Shown here piece after piece: positions 10,923 to 19,749 of a DNA stretch of 64,000 bases. The notes beneath the pieces were generated by a model. That model did no database searches. It was not told the DNA's origin and saw only the letters and a list, made by a program, of their open reading frames with translations. Numbering within the stretch: the first letter of the stretch is position 1; every line of letters begins with the position of its first letter. A program made the translations under genes and the position numbers. This stretch comes from Nematostella vectensis (taxonomy: Eukaryota; Cnidaria; Anthozoa; Actiniaria; Edwardsiidae), in contig NC_064034.1 of assembly GCF_932526225.1 (NCBI RefSeq), positions 14,272,887 through 14,336,886 of the forward strand, given 5' to 3'.

Positions 10923-11213
10923 ATGGAGGCGCAGGCGGAGTTCACGAAGCTGCTTGAAGACGCGATCATAGAAAACGACATCGCTCAAAGCGTGCAAAGG
11001 TACCAGTTAGCCGTGCAGGAGGCCAAGGTGAGACTGAGTCTTTCGGTCGCACCAGGAGTGTGACTGATGCCGAGCGATCTGGTGATAAACACGCAAAGCG
11101 TCGTGGGCTACAACAATAAACTGCAGAAAGCTACAAACTCCATGACGCTCGGCGCAAACGCGATCAACACCGAGACAAAGCCAGTCGGTGCTCATGGCCG
11201 GTGGGCATCCTAG
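10923..11213 (+). pseudogene. Small helical protein gene with an in-frame stop
   Basis: ATG at 10923 opens a frame rich in Glu, Gln, Leu and Ala (KLLEDAIIENDIAQSVQ). It reaches a TGA at 11061-11063 and then stays open in the same frame to TAG at 11211. The second part contains MPSDLVINTQSVVGYNNK. I read it as one gene of about 95 codons with a nonsense mutation. The upstream gene ends 37 bases earlier, and the next gene starts inside this one in another frame. No family is recognised; a coiled-coil virion or scaffolding protein is possible. Confidence 0.4.
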
Positions 11214-11442
11214 TGTGCAACACGTGACTGATCCGAGGATCGACCGCGAGGCTTTCGCACCTGCGAAAGTGCACGCAGAGGGCGCGGCGCCTGCCCCATC
11301 TCCACGTATGCATGCTGCGCGTAGCATGACTGCCGCCGGAACGGCAAGCGCACCCGGACCGGGCGAAAGAAGTGACCACACCGCCCTCAAGGCGGGGTTG
11401 TCGGCACTTGCGGTGGCCGCGGCGTATTACTTGTTCCGATGA
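11194..11442 (+). CDS. Small protein with C-terminal membrane anchor
   Basis: ATG at 11194 is preferred to the GTG two codons earlier and gives 82 residues. The amino half is low-complexity (Ala, Pro, His). The carboxyl end, LKAGLSALAVAAAYYLF, is a single hydrophobic helix ending in Arg, as in tail-anchored proteins. It overlaps the end of the preceding broken gene in a different frame. Its 3' end overlaps by about 15 bases the 3' end of the convergent minus-strand gene. It carries the island motif at 11332-11351. Function unknown. Confidence 0.5.
   Translation: MAGGHPSVQHVTDPRIDREAFAPAKVHAEGAAPAPSPRMHAARSMTAAGTASAPGPGERSDHTALKAGLSALAVAAAYYLFR
11332..11351 (-). repeat. Island motif, copy 2
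   Basis: GCCGCCGGAACGGCAAGCGC, the reverse complement of the word at 8335-8354. It lies inside the 82-residue gene. Confidence 0.8.
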
Positions 11443-12270
11443 TTGCTTTGCATTCGACGAACCAAGAACGCGGCTACGGCTAGAATGAGCAGCCACGCAT
11501 TTTCGCCAAGAAACTTCACCGCTTCTCCTGCAGCCTTAAACGAAGTTCGCGATGCTGCCTACTAGCCCAGGGAGAAGCTCGCCTAGCTTTTTCCCGATAG
11601 CCTTAAGCCCGTTACCGATCCCTCTGGCCACGGAGGAGAGCGACTTAACGAGCGACGTCACAATGGCCGCGATCGTCGTCGCTTCGGCCAACCCGATAGC
11701 GGTGACGGTAAAGCCGTACTTTTTAAAGATGGCTTTGATGCGATCTCTGAGCGGCTTTCGGTTCTCGAGCTCTCGGTTTTCGCGTTCTAGTTCGTCGATC
11801 TCGGATAGCCTTTCCTCGTTGCGCTCACGGGCTTCTTGGCGGCGACTCTCTGACTAGTTAGGGTCGTCGATGGTCTCCCTGTCTGTGGTTACCACCCCCT
11901 GCAGCTCTTGGACTCGTTCTGTGTTCTCCTTGATGACCGCGTCTATCTCTGCCACAGACCCCATCGCCAGCTTGAAGCCTTTCAGCTTTGCAAAGTCCTG
12001 TCGAACGCCCCCGTTCTCATTGAACAGCTGTCTTGGTTTAGTCGAACCTCCTTTGTCGAGGTTGCGAAGCTGTAAAAGCGTCTTTCCCCTCCGGTCTGAC
12101 TGGAACCTTATCAGATTCTCGTTAAGGTCTGGGTGTTTCTCCCTGAGGGACTGGAGACCGAGTCTTGTCGCTGCACCCTCTGTGGTGAACGAGGTTTCAG
12201 CGGTCAGTTGCGTTGAGCTTCGCGCAGTCATGCTATGCACAGCTTGCATACGGGATGACGTGCTCGTCAT
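11427..12270 (-). pseudogene. ~280-residue protein with two C-terminal hydrophobic segments, broken twice
   Basis: Starts at ATG 12270 with a Ser/Thr-rich amino end and a Leu/Glu helical region. It meets TAG at about 11854-11856, continues in the same frame with an Arg/Glu-rich coiled-coil-like stretch, then a hydrophobic segment (TAIGLAEATTIAAIVTSLV) and an amphipathic Gly/Lys stretch. It then shifts frame near 11540 and ends with FLGENAWLLILAVAAFLV and a basic tail. So there is one nonsense codon and one frameshift. From memory the FLG-x-x-AWLLILAV ending recurs in uncharacterised cnidarian proteins. Two membrane helices after a long charged region would suit a virion membrane or pore protein; this is inference. 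Confidence 0.5.
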
Positions 12271-12365
12271 TGGGATCGACTCGCCATCGTCTCGTCGTCC
12301 CCCGCTCCACGATCGGCGGACGCACCCGGCAAGGTATCGTCAATGTCAACGTCAACATCATCCAT
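12267..12365 (-). CDS. Possible 32-residue acidic upstream frame, ATGA-coupled
   Basis: ATG at 12365 opens a short frame whose amino end is very acidic (MDDVDVDIDD). Its TGA overlaps the ATG of the next gene as ATGA at 12267-12270. Stop-start overlap is typical of compact viral genomes. Alternatively, it is the true amino end of the next gene, separated by a one-base frameshift. No function recognised. Confidence 0.35.
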   Translation of the reverse strand: MDDVDVDIDDTLPGASADRGAGDDETMASRSQ

Positions 12366-12443
12366 GATGCGTGCGCATAACCCATGCTACGCTATATTAG
12401 ACATGTCTAACAGTCCGCACCATAGCCACGTGGCTTCGTACTT
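12366..12443. other. Spacer between the island left half and the Penelope-like insertion
   Basis: About 80 bases of island-like sequence without a gene, ending where the (TA)n tract begins. The island genes on either side of the insertion (minus before, plus after) would have diverged from about this point before the insertion. Confidence 0.4.
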
Positions 12444-12446
12444 TAT

Positions 12447-12780
<334 letters not shown>

Positions 12781-12871
12781 GATGGTTGAAGGCTTTCATA
12801 GAAAGTGCTCAATACTCGAAAGTAGAGCGGTGTATAGTGTTGGTTTGAGACAAATACAAACTACATAGGTT

Positions 12872-12912
12872 TCCCTACAGGCCTGTTTCGTGGTTGCCCA
12901 CTCATCAGGGGA
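12872..12912 (-). ncRNA. Hammerhead ribozyme, copy 1
   Basis: On the minus strand: TCCC (stem I), CTGATGA (core), a short stem II around TGGGCAACCA, CGAAAC (core), a very short palindromic stem III ACAGGCCTGT, then the cleavage triplet GTA followed by GGGA, which pairs with TCCC. All conserved core bases are present. Short-stem-III hammerheads are an established feature of Penelope-like pLTRs. Confidence 0.85.
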
Positions 12913-13232
12913 TTTAATGAGAATATTCCTACCATCGTATATATACTATTAACATTGAAATTTACATAATAATAGACTGATAGTTCGGCGTAAAAAGTGT
13001 TCGGTTTTTTCAATAAGGCGTTGGAGGTAATCACTGCGAGATGGTAGGGGAATATTCTTCGTTGAGTAGTTGATGTGGAATTTTTCCATAATGAGTAGCC
13101 TTAGAGTGCTCAACAAGGAAAACTTGGAGTCTGGATAAAATGATGGTTGAAGGCTTTCATAGAAAGTGCTCAATACTCGAAAGTAGAGCGGTGTATAGTG
13201 TTGGTTTGAGACAAATACAAACTACATAGGTT

Positions 13233-13273
13233 TCCCTACAGGCCTGTTTCGTGGTTGCCCACTCATCAGGGGA
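13233..13273 (-). ncRNA. Hammerhead ribozyme, copy 2
   Basis: Same sequence as copy 1, displaced by exactly 361 bases, with core CTGATGA and GAAAC intact. Confidence 0.85.
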
Positions 13274-13593
13274 TTTAATGAGAATATTCCTACCATCGTA
13301 TATATACTATTAACATTGAAATTTACATAATAATAGACTGATAGTTCGGCGTAAAAAGTGTTCGGTTTTTTCAATAAGGCGTTGGAGGTAATCACTGCGA
13401 GATGGTAGGGGAATATTCTTCGTTGAGTAGTTGATGTGGAATTTTTCCATAATGAGTAGCCTTAGAGTGCTCAACAAGGAAAACTTGGAGTCTGGATAAA
13501 ATGATGGTTGAAGGCTTTCATAGAAAGTGCTCAATACTCGAAAGTAGAGCGGTGTATAGTGTTGGTTTGAGAAAAATACAAACTACATAGGTT

Positions 13594-13634
13594 TACCTAC
13601 AGGCCTGTTTCGTGGTTGCCCACTCATCAGGGGA
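13594..13634 (-). ncRNA. Hammerhead ribozyme, copy 3, stem I variant
   Basis: Core intact. The 3' strand of stem I is changed (the plus strand reads TTTACCTACAGG instead of TTTCCCTACAGG), which weakens one of the four stem I pairs. Confidence 0.8.
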
Positions 13635-13954
13635 TTTAATGAGAATATTCCTACCATCGTATATATACTATTAACATTGAAATTTACATAATAATAGACT
13701 GATAGTTCGGCGTAAAAAGTGTTCGGTTTTTTCAATAAGGCGTTGGAGGTAATCACTGCGAGATGGTAGGGGAATATTCTTCGTTGAGTAGTTGATGTGG
13801 AATTTTTCCATAATGAGTAGCCTTAGAGTGCTCAACAAGGAAAACTTGGAGTCTGGATAAAATGATGGTTGAAGGCTTTCATAGAAAGTGCTCAATACTC
13901 GAAAGTAGAGCGGTGTATAGTGTTGGTTTGAGAAAAATACAAACTACATAGGTT

Positions 13955-13995
13955 TCCCTACAGGCCTGTTTCGTGGTTGCCCACTCATCAGGGGA
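13955..13995 (-). ncRNA. Hammerhead ribozyme, copy 4
   Basis: Same as copy 1, another 361 bases on, with core and stem I intact. Confidence 0.85.
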
Positions 13996-14123
13996 TTTAA
14001 TGAGAATATTCCTACCATCGTATATATACTATTAACATTGAAATTTACATAATAATAGACTGATAGTTCGGCGTAAAAAGTGTTCGGTTTTTTCAATAAG
14101 GCGTTGGAGGTAATCACTGCGAG

Positions 14124-14435
14124 ATGGTAGGGGAAAACAGCTTCAAGACCAGGTACAGAAACCACACCGCATCATTCCGACACGCCAAACACAGAAACTC
14201 CACCGAACTCAGCAAACACGTCTGGACTCTCAAGGACAGCATGATTGAGTACTTTATTTCATGGCGCATTCTTTCTTCCTACTCCGCCTACAACAGTACC
14301 ACTAAGCGTTGCAACCTCTGCCTCAAGGAAAAGCTGACGATCATCTGCCAACCCAAACTATCAACTCTAAATAAACGCAATGAACTCGTGTCCTCGTGCC
14401 GCCACAGAAACAAAGCCCTGCTACAAAACAATTAG
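14124..14435 (+). pseudogene. Detached GIY-YIG endonuclease C-terminus of the Penelope-like element
   Basis: A 103-codon plus-strand frame whose first few residues come from the 361-bp unit. From ENSFKTRYRNHTASFRHAK on it is almost identical to the last ~100 residues of the minus-strand element gene at 15212-16630. It keeps the Arg and Glu positions of the GIY-YIG core and the Cys-rich tail (RCNLCLKEK) but lacks the GIY and YIG strands themselves. It is an inverted partial copy that makes the right part of the element a foldback. Confidence 0.8.
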
Positions 14436-14814
<379 letters not shown>

Positions 14815-14881
14815 GCTCTACTTTCGAGTATTGAGCACTTTCTATGAAAGCCTTCAACCATCATTTTATATATATATATAA

Positions 14882-15110
14882 AATGATGGTTGAAGGCTTT
14901 CAAAGAAAGTGCTCAATACTCGAAAGTAGAGCGGTGTATAGTGTTGGTTTGAGAAAAATACAAACTACATAGGTTTCCCTACAGGTCTGTTTCGTGGTTG
15001 CCCACTCATCAGGGGATTTAATGAGAATATTCCTACCATCGTATATATACTATTAACATTGAAATTTACATAATAATAGACTGATAGTTTTAGCTAAGGC
15101 GGTAAGAGGA
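14882..15110 (-). mobile_element. Single pLTR copy directly downstream of the Penelope-like gene
   Basis: Matches the left two thirds of the 361-bp unit, then switches at about 15085 to the untranslated sequence that precedes the element gene stop. It is the 3' pLTR of the minus-strand element. Confidence 0.8.
14976..15016 (-). ncRNA. Hammerhead ribozyme, copy of the 3' pLTR
   Basis: Core intact (CTGATGA, GAAAC). Stem III reads ACAGGTCTGT on the plus strand, so its central pair differs from the other copies. Confidence 0.8.
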
Positions 15111-15211
15111 ACAATAGCGAGTTACATTAAATATGCGGGGCGAAAACTAACAGTGCGGAACGTGTGAAAAATTGATAGCGCGAAAATTTAACGGTGACGG
15201 GATTAACAGTT

Positions 15212-16630
15212 CTAATTGTTTCGTAGCAGGGCTTTGTTTCTGTGGCGGCACGAGGACACGAGTTCATTGCGTTTATTTAGAGTTGATAGTTTGGGTTGGC
15301 AGATGATCGTCAGCTTTTCCTTGAGGCAGAGGTTGCAACGCTTAGTGGTACTGTTGTAGGCGGAGTGGGAAGAAAGAATGCGCCATGAAATAAAGTACTC
15401 AATCATGTTGTCCTTGAGAGTCCAGACGTGTTTGCTGAGTTCGGTGGAGTTTCTGTGTTTGGCGTGTCGGAATGATGCGGTGTGGTTTCTGTACCTGGTC
15501 TTGAAGCTGTTTTCAGTGAGCCCGACGTATGTTTCCGAGGTGTTGTTGTCTTTTCGAGTTACGGTAGCTTGGTAGATAACAGATGTCTGTAGGCAGTTTC
15601 CGTCTAGAGGGCAGGTGTCTTTCTGTCGGCAGTTGCATGTCTTGTTGTTGGTAGTGGTAGGGGCGGAGCTGTCGATCTCGGTAGCCGACGATGCGGTGAT
15701 GATGCGCTTGTTGTGGTTGTCGATGATCTGTTTGGTGTTGTTCATGCAGCTGTAACTGATTTTGATGGTGTTTCTGTTGAAGATTTTACGGAGGTGGTTG
15801 TCTTTCGGGAAGTGCTTGTCTATCAGGGTGAGGAATCTGTGGCCGATGTTGTTGCTGGTGTTCTTGCTGAAGGGCGGGTTGTACCATAGGATGTTGTTGC
15901 GTTTGCGGGTTTTACGGTTGGTTACGGTGTTGGGTTCGTAGCGTAGCGTGTAGTTGTATCCGCTATCGTCGAGTGCTTTCTGGTAAGGTGGCGCGGTCTG
16001 GTCAAAGGAGGCTTGGTCTGAAGATAGGGCAGATAGGCGTCTGTTGATACCAGCAGGGATGTTCTTGGTGATGGAGGGCGGGTGGTTGCTCTCACGGTGG
16101 ACATATTGTAGCGAGGAGTTCGGCTTTGTATAAGGCTGGTGTACATTACGTTTTAGGTCGAGTGTGACGTCTAGGAAATTGACAACTTGTTTGTTTGCCT
16201 CAATGGTGATTCGGAGTCCGTTGTTGTTGAAGATGCGGCATAGTTCCTTTTTTAGGTTTTCGGTGGCTCTGGGTGTGGCGTTGGTGATGGCTAGTCCGTC
16301 GTCGCGGTAGAGTCCTACGTTCATATTGAGGTCCTGAAGTTGGGAGAGAAGGAAGTTGCCTACAAGTTCACAGGTTTCTGCGCCATCGAAGCTCCCCATC
16401 GTAACATCAAATATCGTGTTGCCTTTCTTCTGCCAGGGTGTTTGGTTGTGGACCAGGAAGGAGCTCTTGGAGTGGGTTATGATCTCTTTTTCATCAGGGG
16501 TGATTTCGTCATAGTTGGAGGCGAAATCGAGTGCTCTTGATAGTAGGTCTTGGCTGATAGATGGGTAGAATTCTACAATGTCAAAACAGATGAAGTTGAG
16601 TTGGTGTTTGTTTTCGGCAGCCTTGAACCA
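15212..16630 (-). pseudogene. Penelope-like element RT/GIY-YIG polyprotein, 5'-truncated
   Basis: The open frame runs to 16672, but its first ~14 residues come from the GC-rich island; element sequence begins near WFKAAENKHQ at about 16630. The reverse transcriptase catalytic Asp residues are present in FDIVEFYPSIS and LYRDDGLAI, about 95 residues apart. The linker has a Cys cluster (CNCRQKDTCPLDGNC). The carboxyl GIY-YIG nuclease is visible as SVIYQATVTR and TYVGLTENSFKTRY with downstream Arg, His and Glu, then RCNLCLKEK and a Cys-His end. About 470 residues remain; complete elements of this class are several hundred residues longer, so the amino half and RT fingers are lost. Such elements reverse transcribe their RNA and cut DNA with the GIY-YIG domain. 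The surviving frame has no internal stops, which suggests a recent insertion. Confidence 0.85.
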
Positions 16631-16975
16631 GCCGCCGCCGGAACGGCAAACGCTGGCACACCTTCGGCACACACACCAGTCTCGGAAAGCAACTCTGCAT
16701 GGTCGGCCTGCTCGGTTATCGGGGTCGCTGGTCTTCTAGTGTCATTGAATGGCGTCTACACACGTAGGCGGGAGCTAGCTGCCGCGTTCACTCGTACACC
16801 AGCTGTTAAACAGCGAGCTACCGATCCACTTGCTACCGAAGGTACCGACGACGTGACCCCGCCCGCAAATGCACAGCAGATCAAGGATCGACCGCTTGCC
16901 GTTCCGGCGACAGCGCTTCGCGCTCCCGGACTATGCAAATCTCGACTGTTAGCCATGGAGTTAGCAGACATTTAA
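16631..16975 (+). CDS. Island gene, 5' end cut off by the Penelope-like insertion
   Basis: The frame is open from 16550, but bases before about 16631 belong to the inserted element, so the natural start is missing. The remaining ~114 residues have an Ala/Thr/Pro-rich amino part, one hydrophobic segment (ACSVIGVAGLLVSLNGVY) followed by Arg-rich sequence, and a Pro/Ala tail. This suits a small single-pass membrane protein. It carries two island-motif copies, one at each end, in opposite orientations. It overlaps the next open frame slightly. Family unknown. Confidence 0.45.
   Translation, partial: AAAGTANAGTPSAHTPVSESNSAWSACSVIGVAGLLVSLNGVYTRRRELAAAFTRTPAVKQRATDPLATEGTDDVTPPANAQQIKDRPLAVPATALRAPGLCKSRLLAMELADI
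16632..16657 (-). repeat. Island motif, copy 3, at the Penelope-like junction
   Basis: Contains CCGCCGCCGGAACGGCAAAC. It is the best partner of copy 1 (25 of 26 bases, inverted) and begins one base from the point where Penelope-like coding sequence stops. Confidence 0.8.
16893..16909 (+). repeat. Island motif, copy 4
   Basis: CGCTTGCCGTTCCGGCG, in the same orientation as copy 1, inside the coding sequence ending at 16975. Confidence 0.75.
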
Positions 16976-17028
16976 ACACAAGAACCCATATCCGCACTTC
17001 CGTGCATCATATGCGTAAACGCGTATAT

Positions 17029-17253
17029 ATGTCGACGACGCAGCAAAGCAAGATTACAAAGACCATCACCGACGCCGCAGTCATAACCGGCCTCTTCGCC
17101 GGTATTGGCTGGGTTGGGCGCAAGGTCTTGCGCGAAGACTTCACCAAAGACGCCTCCGCGAACGCCATGAACTACGCAAAAATGACTGCCGCTGTTTCGG
17201 GTGCTGTCGCTTTGAAGGGTTACCTTGAGGACCAGAAGATCCTGCCCATGTAG
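17029..17253 (+). CDS. 74-residue island protein with hydrophobic helices
   Basis: The start is placed at the ATG of MSTTQQSKITK (17029) because the upstream codons are His/Arg-rich and lack any pattern. Residues ~12-30 (DAAVITGLFAGIGWVG) form one hydrophobic helix, and ~50-62 (MTAAVSGAVALKGYL) a second, weaker one. It ends with EDQKILPM. The next gene begins about 78 bases downstream on the same strand. From memory, small proteins with this two-helix layout precede the next gene in related invertebrate loci; unverified. Function unknown. Confidence 0.5.
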   Translation: MSTTQQSKITKTITDAAVITGLFAGIGWVGRKVLREDFTKDASANAMNYAKMTAAVSGAVALKGYLEDQKILPM

Positions 17254-17330
17254 CATTGTACTACACGTGTAGGCCACGTATTAGACTCGTGTTTACGTAC
17301 ACACAGCACGTGAAACGTACACACTACTCG

Positions 17331-17756
17331 ATGGCCTCCATCGCAATTTTGGTTGGCGGCGCCGTCCTAAACGCGACTGCATTCGTTGGTGGCAACTACC
17401 TCGCAAAGTTCCTGTCGAACGATGAAAGCCCTGCCTTAGCTGAGAAGGAGAGGCACGACAAGGCCCTCGAGAAATACCAACAAGACTATGGACGCTACCA
17501 ACAGCGGCGACACGAAATCCTCGATTGGCAAGCGCAAAGTCGCGAGAGAAGGGCCCTCGCAAAGCAAAGCTTCACCGACACTGACTACGCGCTCAAACTT
17601 TACAACCAGACCCGACCAAAACAACTCCTGGAGTCAATGCGGGCTCCTGAGCTGTCCGACTACTACATCCCCAGCAAAATGCAGAAAAACGCCGAGTTGG
17701 CGAACATTGGCGCCGGCGCTCTTGCCATCGGCTACACAGCTAGCCGCTTGCTGTGA
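17331..17756 (+). CDS. 141-residue island protein, helical core between two hydrophobic ends
   Basis: The ATG at 17331 starts MASIAILVGGAVLNATAFVG, a hydrophobic amino end. The open frame reaches further upstream, but that part has no pattern. The middle, ~residues 40-90, is long, charged and helical (KERHDKALEKYQQDYGRYQQ and following). Then comes LSDYYIPSKMQ and a short hydrophobic end (IGAGALAIGYTASRLL). From memory, proteins with the sequence pattern hydrophobic N-end, Glu/Gln helix, LSDYYxPS occur as uncharacterised entries in cnidarians and molluscs near integrases. A virion-associated membrane protein is possible but not shown. Confidence 0.55.
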   Translation: MASIAILVGGAVLNATAFVGGNYLAKFLSNDESPALAEKERHDKALEKYQQDYGRYQQRRHEILDWQAQSRERRALAKQSFTDTDYALKLYNQTRPKQLLESMRAPELSDYYIPSKMQKNAELANIGAGALAIGYTASRLL

Positions 17757-17906
17757 TGCAGCTGCCGTCCCGGCGCTGCATCTAGGCGGCCTTTTCCCAT
17801 ACTGCGCGTATTCGTATACGTATAAGATGATTGCAGACCAGTTGTGGAGTGCTATGCACGAGGTAGCAGCCGCTGCGCTAAGCGAGTGACACCGAAGGTG
17901 TCGTCG

Positions 17907-18110
17907 ATGGGTGGATTATGTAGCTTTGGTGACATTGCTAACCGAAGCCTCGAGTTGTGGCGCGCAGACAGGGAGTGTGTTAAGAGATTCGCCAATGTAG
18001 TTCTCCGAGGGCCTACCGACCTCACAAAGACCGCCTCGGCACTACCAGAGCAGACGGCAACGGCCTGGTTAAGACTGATACACCTGTTGCAGTACATTGC
18101 CGACACGTAA
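17907..18110 (+). CDS. Small helical protein directly upstream of the integrase
   Basis: From the ATG at 17907 the frame gives 67 residues (MGGLCSFGDIANRSLELW and on) and ends with LRLIHLLQYIADT. Its TAA overlaps the integrase start as TAATG at 18108-18112, a compact arrangement like the ATGA overlap at 12267. A better-looking amino end (start at 17827, WSAMHEVAAAAL) lies in another frame just upstream and stops at 17889, so the gene may have lost its first ~25 codons to a frameshift. No family recognised. Confidence 0.4.
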   Translation: MGGLCSFGDIANRSLELWRADRECVKRFANVVLRGPTDLTKTASALPEQTATAWLRLIHLLQYIADT

Positions 18111-18991
18111 TGGCGGCGAAGCGCAGGTCCGACGAAGAACTCGATGCATTACTTCGTCCTATATACTACGCCAGAGGTGGCTTACAGGGAGTGACCGCTC
18201 TGCATGCCAAACTCCCCAAGGGCTCAGCCTCCATAGATCGAGTGCGCAAGTGGGTAAGCTCGCAGCCCGTCGGGGGCTACACACAGACACCCCCTCCTCC
18301 GACTACCTTCGCCCACTTCTCGGAACAGATACCAAACCGTATCCACCAGTCGGACCTGCTATTCTCGCCAATCGACCGCGGGTACAAGTATGCCCTGACT
18401 GTCGTTGACGTTGCTTCACGATATAAAACCGCCCGCCCACTGAGGACTAAGAGCGCGGCCGTCGTCTCCCGCGAACTCGCTGACATCTATGCAGAGGGAC
18501 CTTTCACATGGCCTAGAGTCCTCATGGTTGATGACGGCACGGAGTTCAAGGGTGCCACCACGAAGCTCCTAACATACCACGGGGTGGAGGTCCAACGGGC
18601 TGAGCCAGGGAACCACAGGAGCCAAGCTTTCGCCAAGTCTTTCCATCGCTGGCTGGCACAGCGCCTATTTCGTGCGCAGTACTCGAAGGAGCTTGCATCC
18701 GGCGAAACAAACCGCGAGTGGGTTACTGCTTTTCCAATCGTCATCTCGGACATAAACGCAACGAAGACTCGCATGACTGGCTATGCGCCTAAAGACGCAA
18801 TAAAGCTGAGGCGCGTGCCTCTCAAAGCCGAAAAGCCCCCCTTAAAGGTCCCCTTAGAGGTCGGAACGGAGGTGTACATCGCCGTAAACGAGGAAGACCT
18901 CCAGGACAAGGGCCGACGGCGAGCCTTTGTATGCGTCGACCTTCTCACCCCTTTTGCCTGGTACGGGCACTGGCTAAATAGATGCTTATAA
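18110..18991 (+). CDS. DDE integrase of the retroviral/Polinton type, catalytic Glu position occupied by Lys
   Basis: 293 residues. The amino region has the helix-turn pattern seen before Polinton and KRBA2-like integrase cores (YYARGGLQGVTALHAKL, then KVRKW-type sequence). The RNase-H-fold core follows: first Asp at D82 in QSDLLFSP, then YKYALTVVDVASRYKTARPL; second Asp at D141 in VLMVDDGTEFKG. The third acidic residue is expected about 35 residues on, in the A-x-A-E-x-F helix. Here the helix reads SQAFAKSFHRWL, with K176 where Glu is expected (AAG instead of GAG). The carboxyl region resembles the usual Lys-Gly-Arg-Arg-Arg segment and then stops early where sequence turns AT-rich. Such enzymes insert linear DNA. 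As read, this copy should be catalytically dead. It overlaps the upstream gene by one base and ends the GC-rich island. Confidence 0.8.
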   Translation: MAAKRRSDEELDALLRPIYYARGGLQGVTALHAKLPKGSASIDRVRKWVSSQPVGGYTQTPPPPTTFAHFSEQIPNRIHQSDLLFSPIDRGYKYALTVVDVASRYKTARPLRTKSAAVVSRELADIYAEGPFTWPRVLMVDDGTEFKGATTKLLTYHGVEVQRAEPGNHRSQAFAKSFHRWLAQRLFRAQYSKELASGETNREWVTAFPIVISDINATKTRMTGYAPKDAIKLRRVPLKAEKPPLKVPLEVGTEVYIAVNEEDLQDKGRRRAFVCVDLLTPFAWYGHWLNRCL

Positions 18992-19740
18992 AAAGGATTC
19001 TAATTTGTTAATTTTAGGTTAACAGGTTCATTCTAGGTTCTTATATGTGGTTCTTAACTGTATAATAAAATAATGTACTCAGACTTTAATACTTACACAA
19101 GAGAAAGAAAATGCAATATCTTTGCAAGTTAAGTTTTAACTAAAGACTAAAAGTAACTTAAAGAAGTAAAAGGAATTGGGACAGTACAGGCAGGGAATGA
19201 GTACTTTTACGTCAAACCCACTATGATAGTGTGATTTGCTGATATACTTATTAATTTATAGGAATTTGATATGCATTTCTTTATTGTTTTTAATTTAAAA
19301 GAGAATAAAATAGCACCCAGCTTTTTGTGAGGAACTTTAATTGATCCTCATATCATTTTAGAATAAATATGACCTCCCTTCACACCTGAAAGCCTTCCCT
19401 GTTAATCAAAGCATAAATTTATTTTGATAGTTTTGCTGTATCAGTTGTCTATCAAATATAGTTTAGTTAATGATATCCTTAGTAATGTCAATAAATACTT
19501 TTTTTACCTAGAACAAAAAACATATTTGTTCTAGGTATTCCCTAGGAGGATTGAGAGGAAACCTTTTAATAATATTTGCAGTATTTATAGAACATGTAAT
19601 ATTTATATGTTTAACACATTGTGCCGTTTTTGTGGGTGTTGGAACATGATGCATAATGAAAGTGCAGGGAAGGGGGTTCTACACAAGTTTATGCTGAAAA
19701 TGTCATGCTGGCTCCGCTTTTAGGCAGTGCTTAAATCTAT
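18992..19740. other. AT-rich flank right of the island
   Basis: Composition drops abruptly after 18990. No gene recognised. The part 19144-19420 recurs inverted at about 45870-46130 (shared words include GATCCTCATATCA-like and CACTATNNTAGTG-like sequence near 19220 and 46065), so this flank is itself an old dispersed repeat. Confidence 0.6.
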
Positions 19741-19748
19741 ATATTATA
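19711..19748 (+). repeat. GCTGGCTCCGC terminal motif, copy 1
   Basis: GCTGGCTCCGCTTTTAGGCA followed by GTGCTTAAATCTATATATT. One base breaks the subterminal palindrome compared with the other copies. Confidence 0.8.
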
Positions 19749-19749
19749 G

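Larger units (their letters stand above)
12781..14123 (-). mobile_element. 361-bp tandem array (Penelope-like pLTR repeats)
   Basis: Identical landmarks recur every 361 bases, for example the frame at 12949-13173 repeated at 13310 and 13671, and the phrase ATGATGGTTGAAGGCTTTCA at 12779, 13140, 13501 and 13862. There are three complete units and most of a fourth, nearly identical in sequence. The last runs directly into a GIY-YIG fragment at 14124. Each unit carries a hammerhead ribozyme on the minus strand. Tandem pLTRs of this kind are known for Penelope-like elements. The repeated 74-residue frame is a shadow and not a gene. Confidence 0.85.

Noticed and set aside
11870-12367. 165-residue plus-strand frame in the island
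   Set aside because: Antisense of the minus-strand membrane protein gene; Ser/Leu/Arg-rich composition typical of a reversed GC-rich gene.
12949-13895. Three identical 74-residue minus-strand frames, possible repeated gene
   Set aside because: They lie in the 361-bp pLTR unit, overlap the ribozyme-bearing repeat and resemble no protein.
12781-14123. Regular direct repeats as a CRISPR-like array
   Set aside because: Units are 361 bases with no short repeat/variable spacer pattern; they belong to a Penelope-like element in eukaryotic DNA.
16550-16630. Start of the 141-residue plus-strand frame as the true gene start
   Set aside because: These bases are antisense RT of the Penelope-like insertion; the island gene begins only after about 16631.
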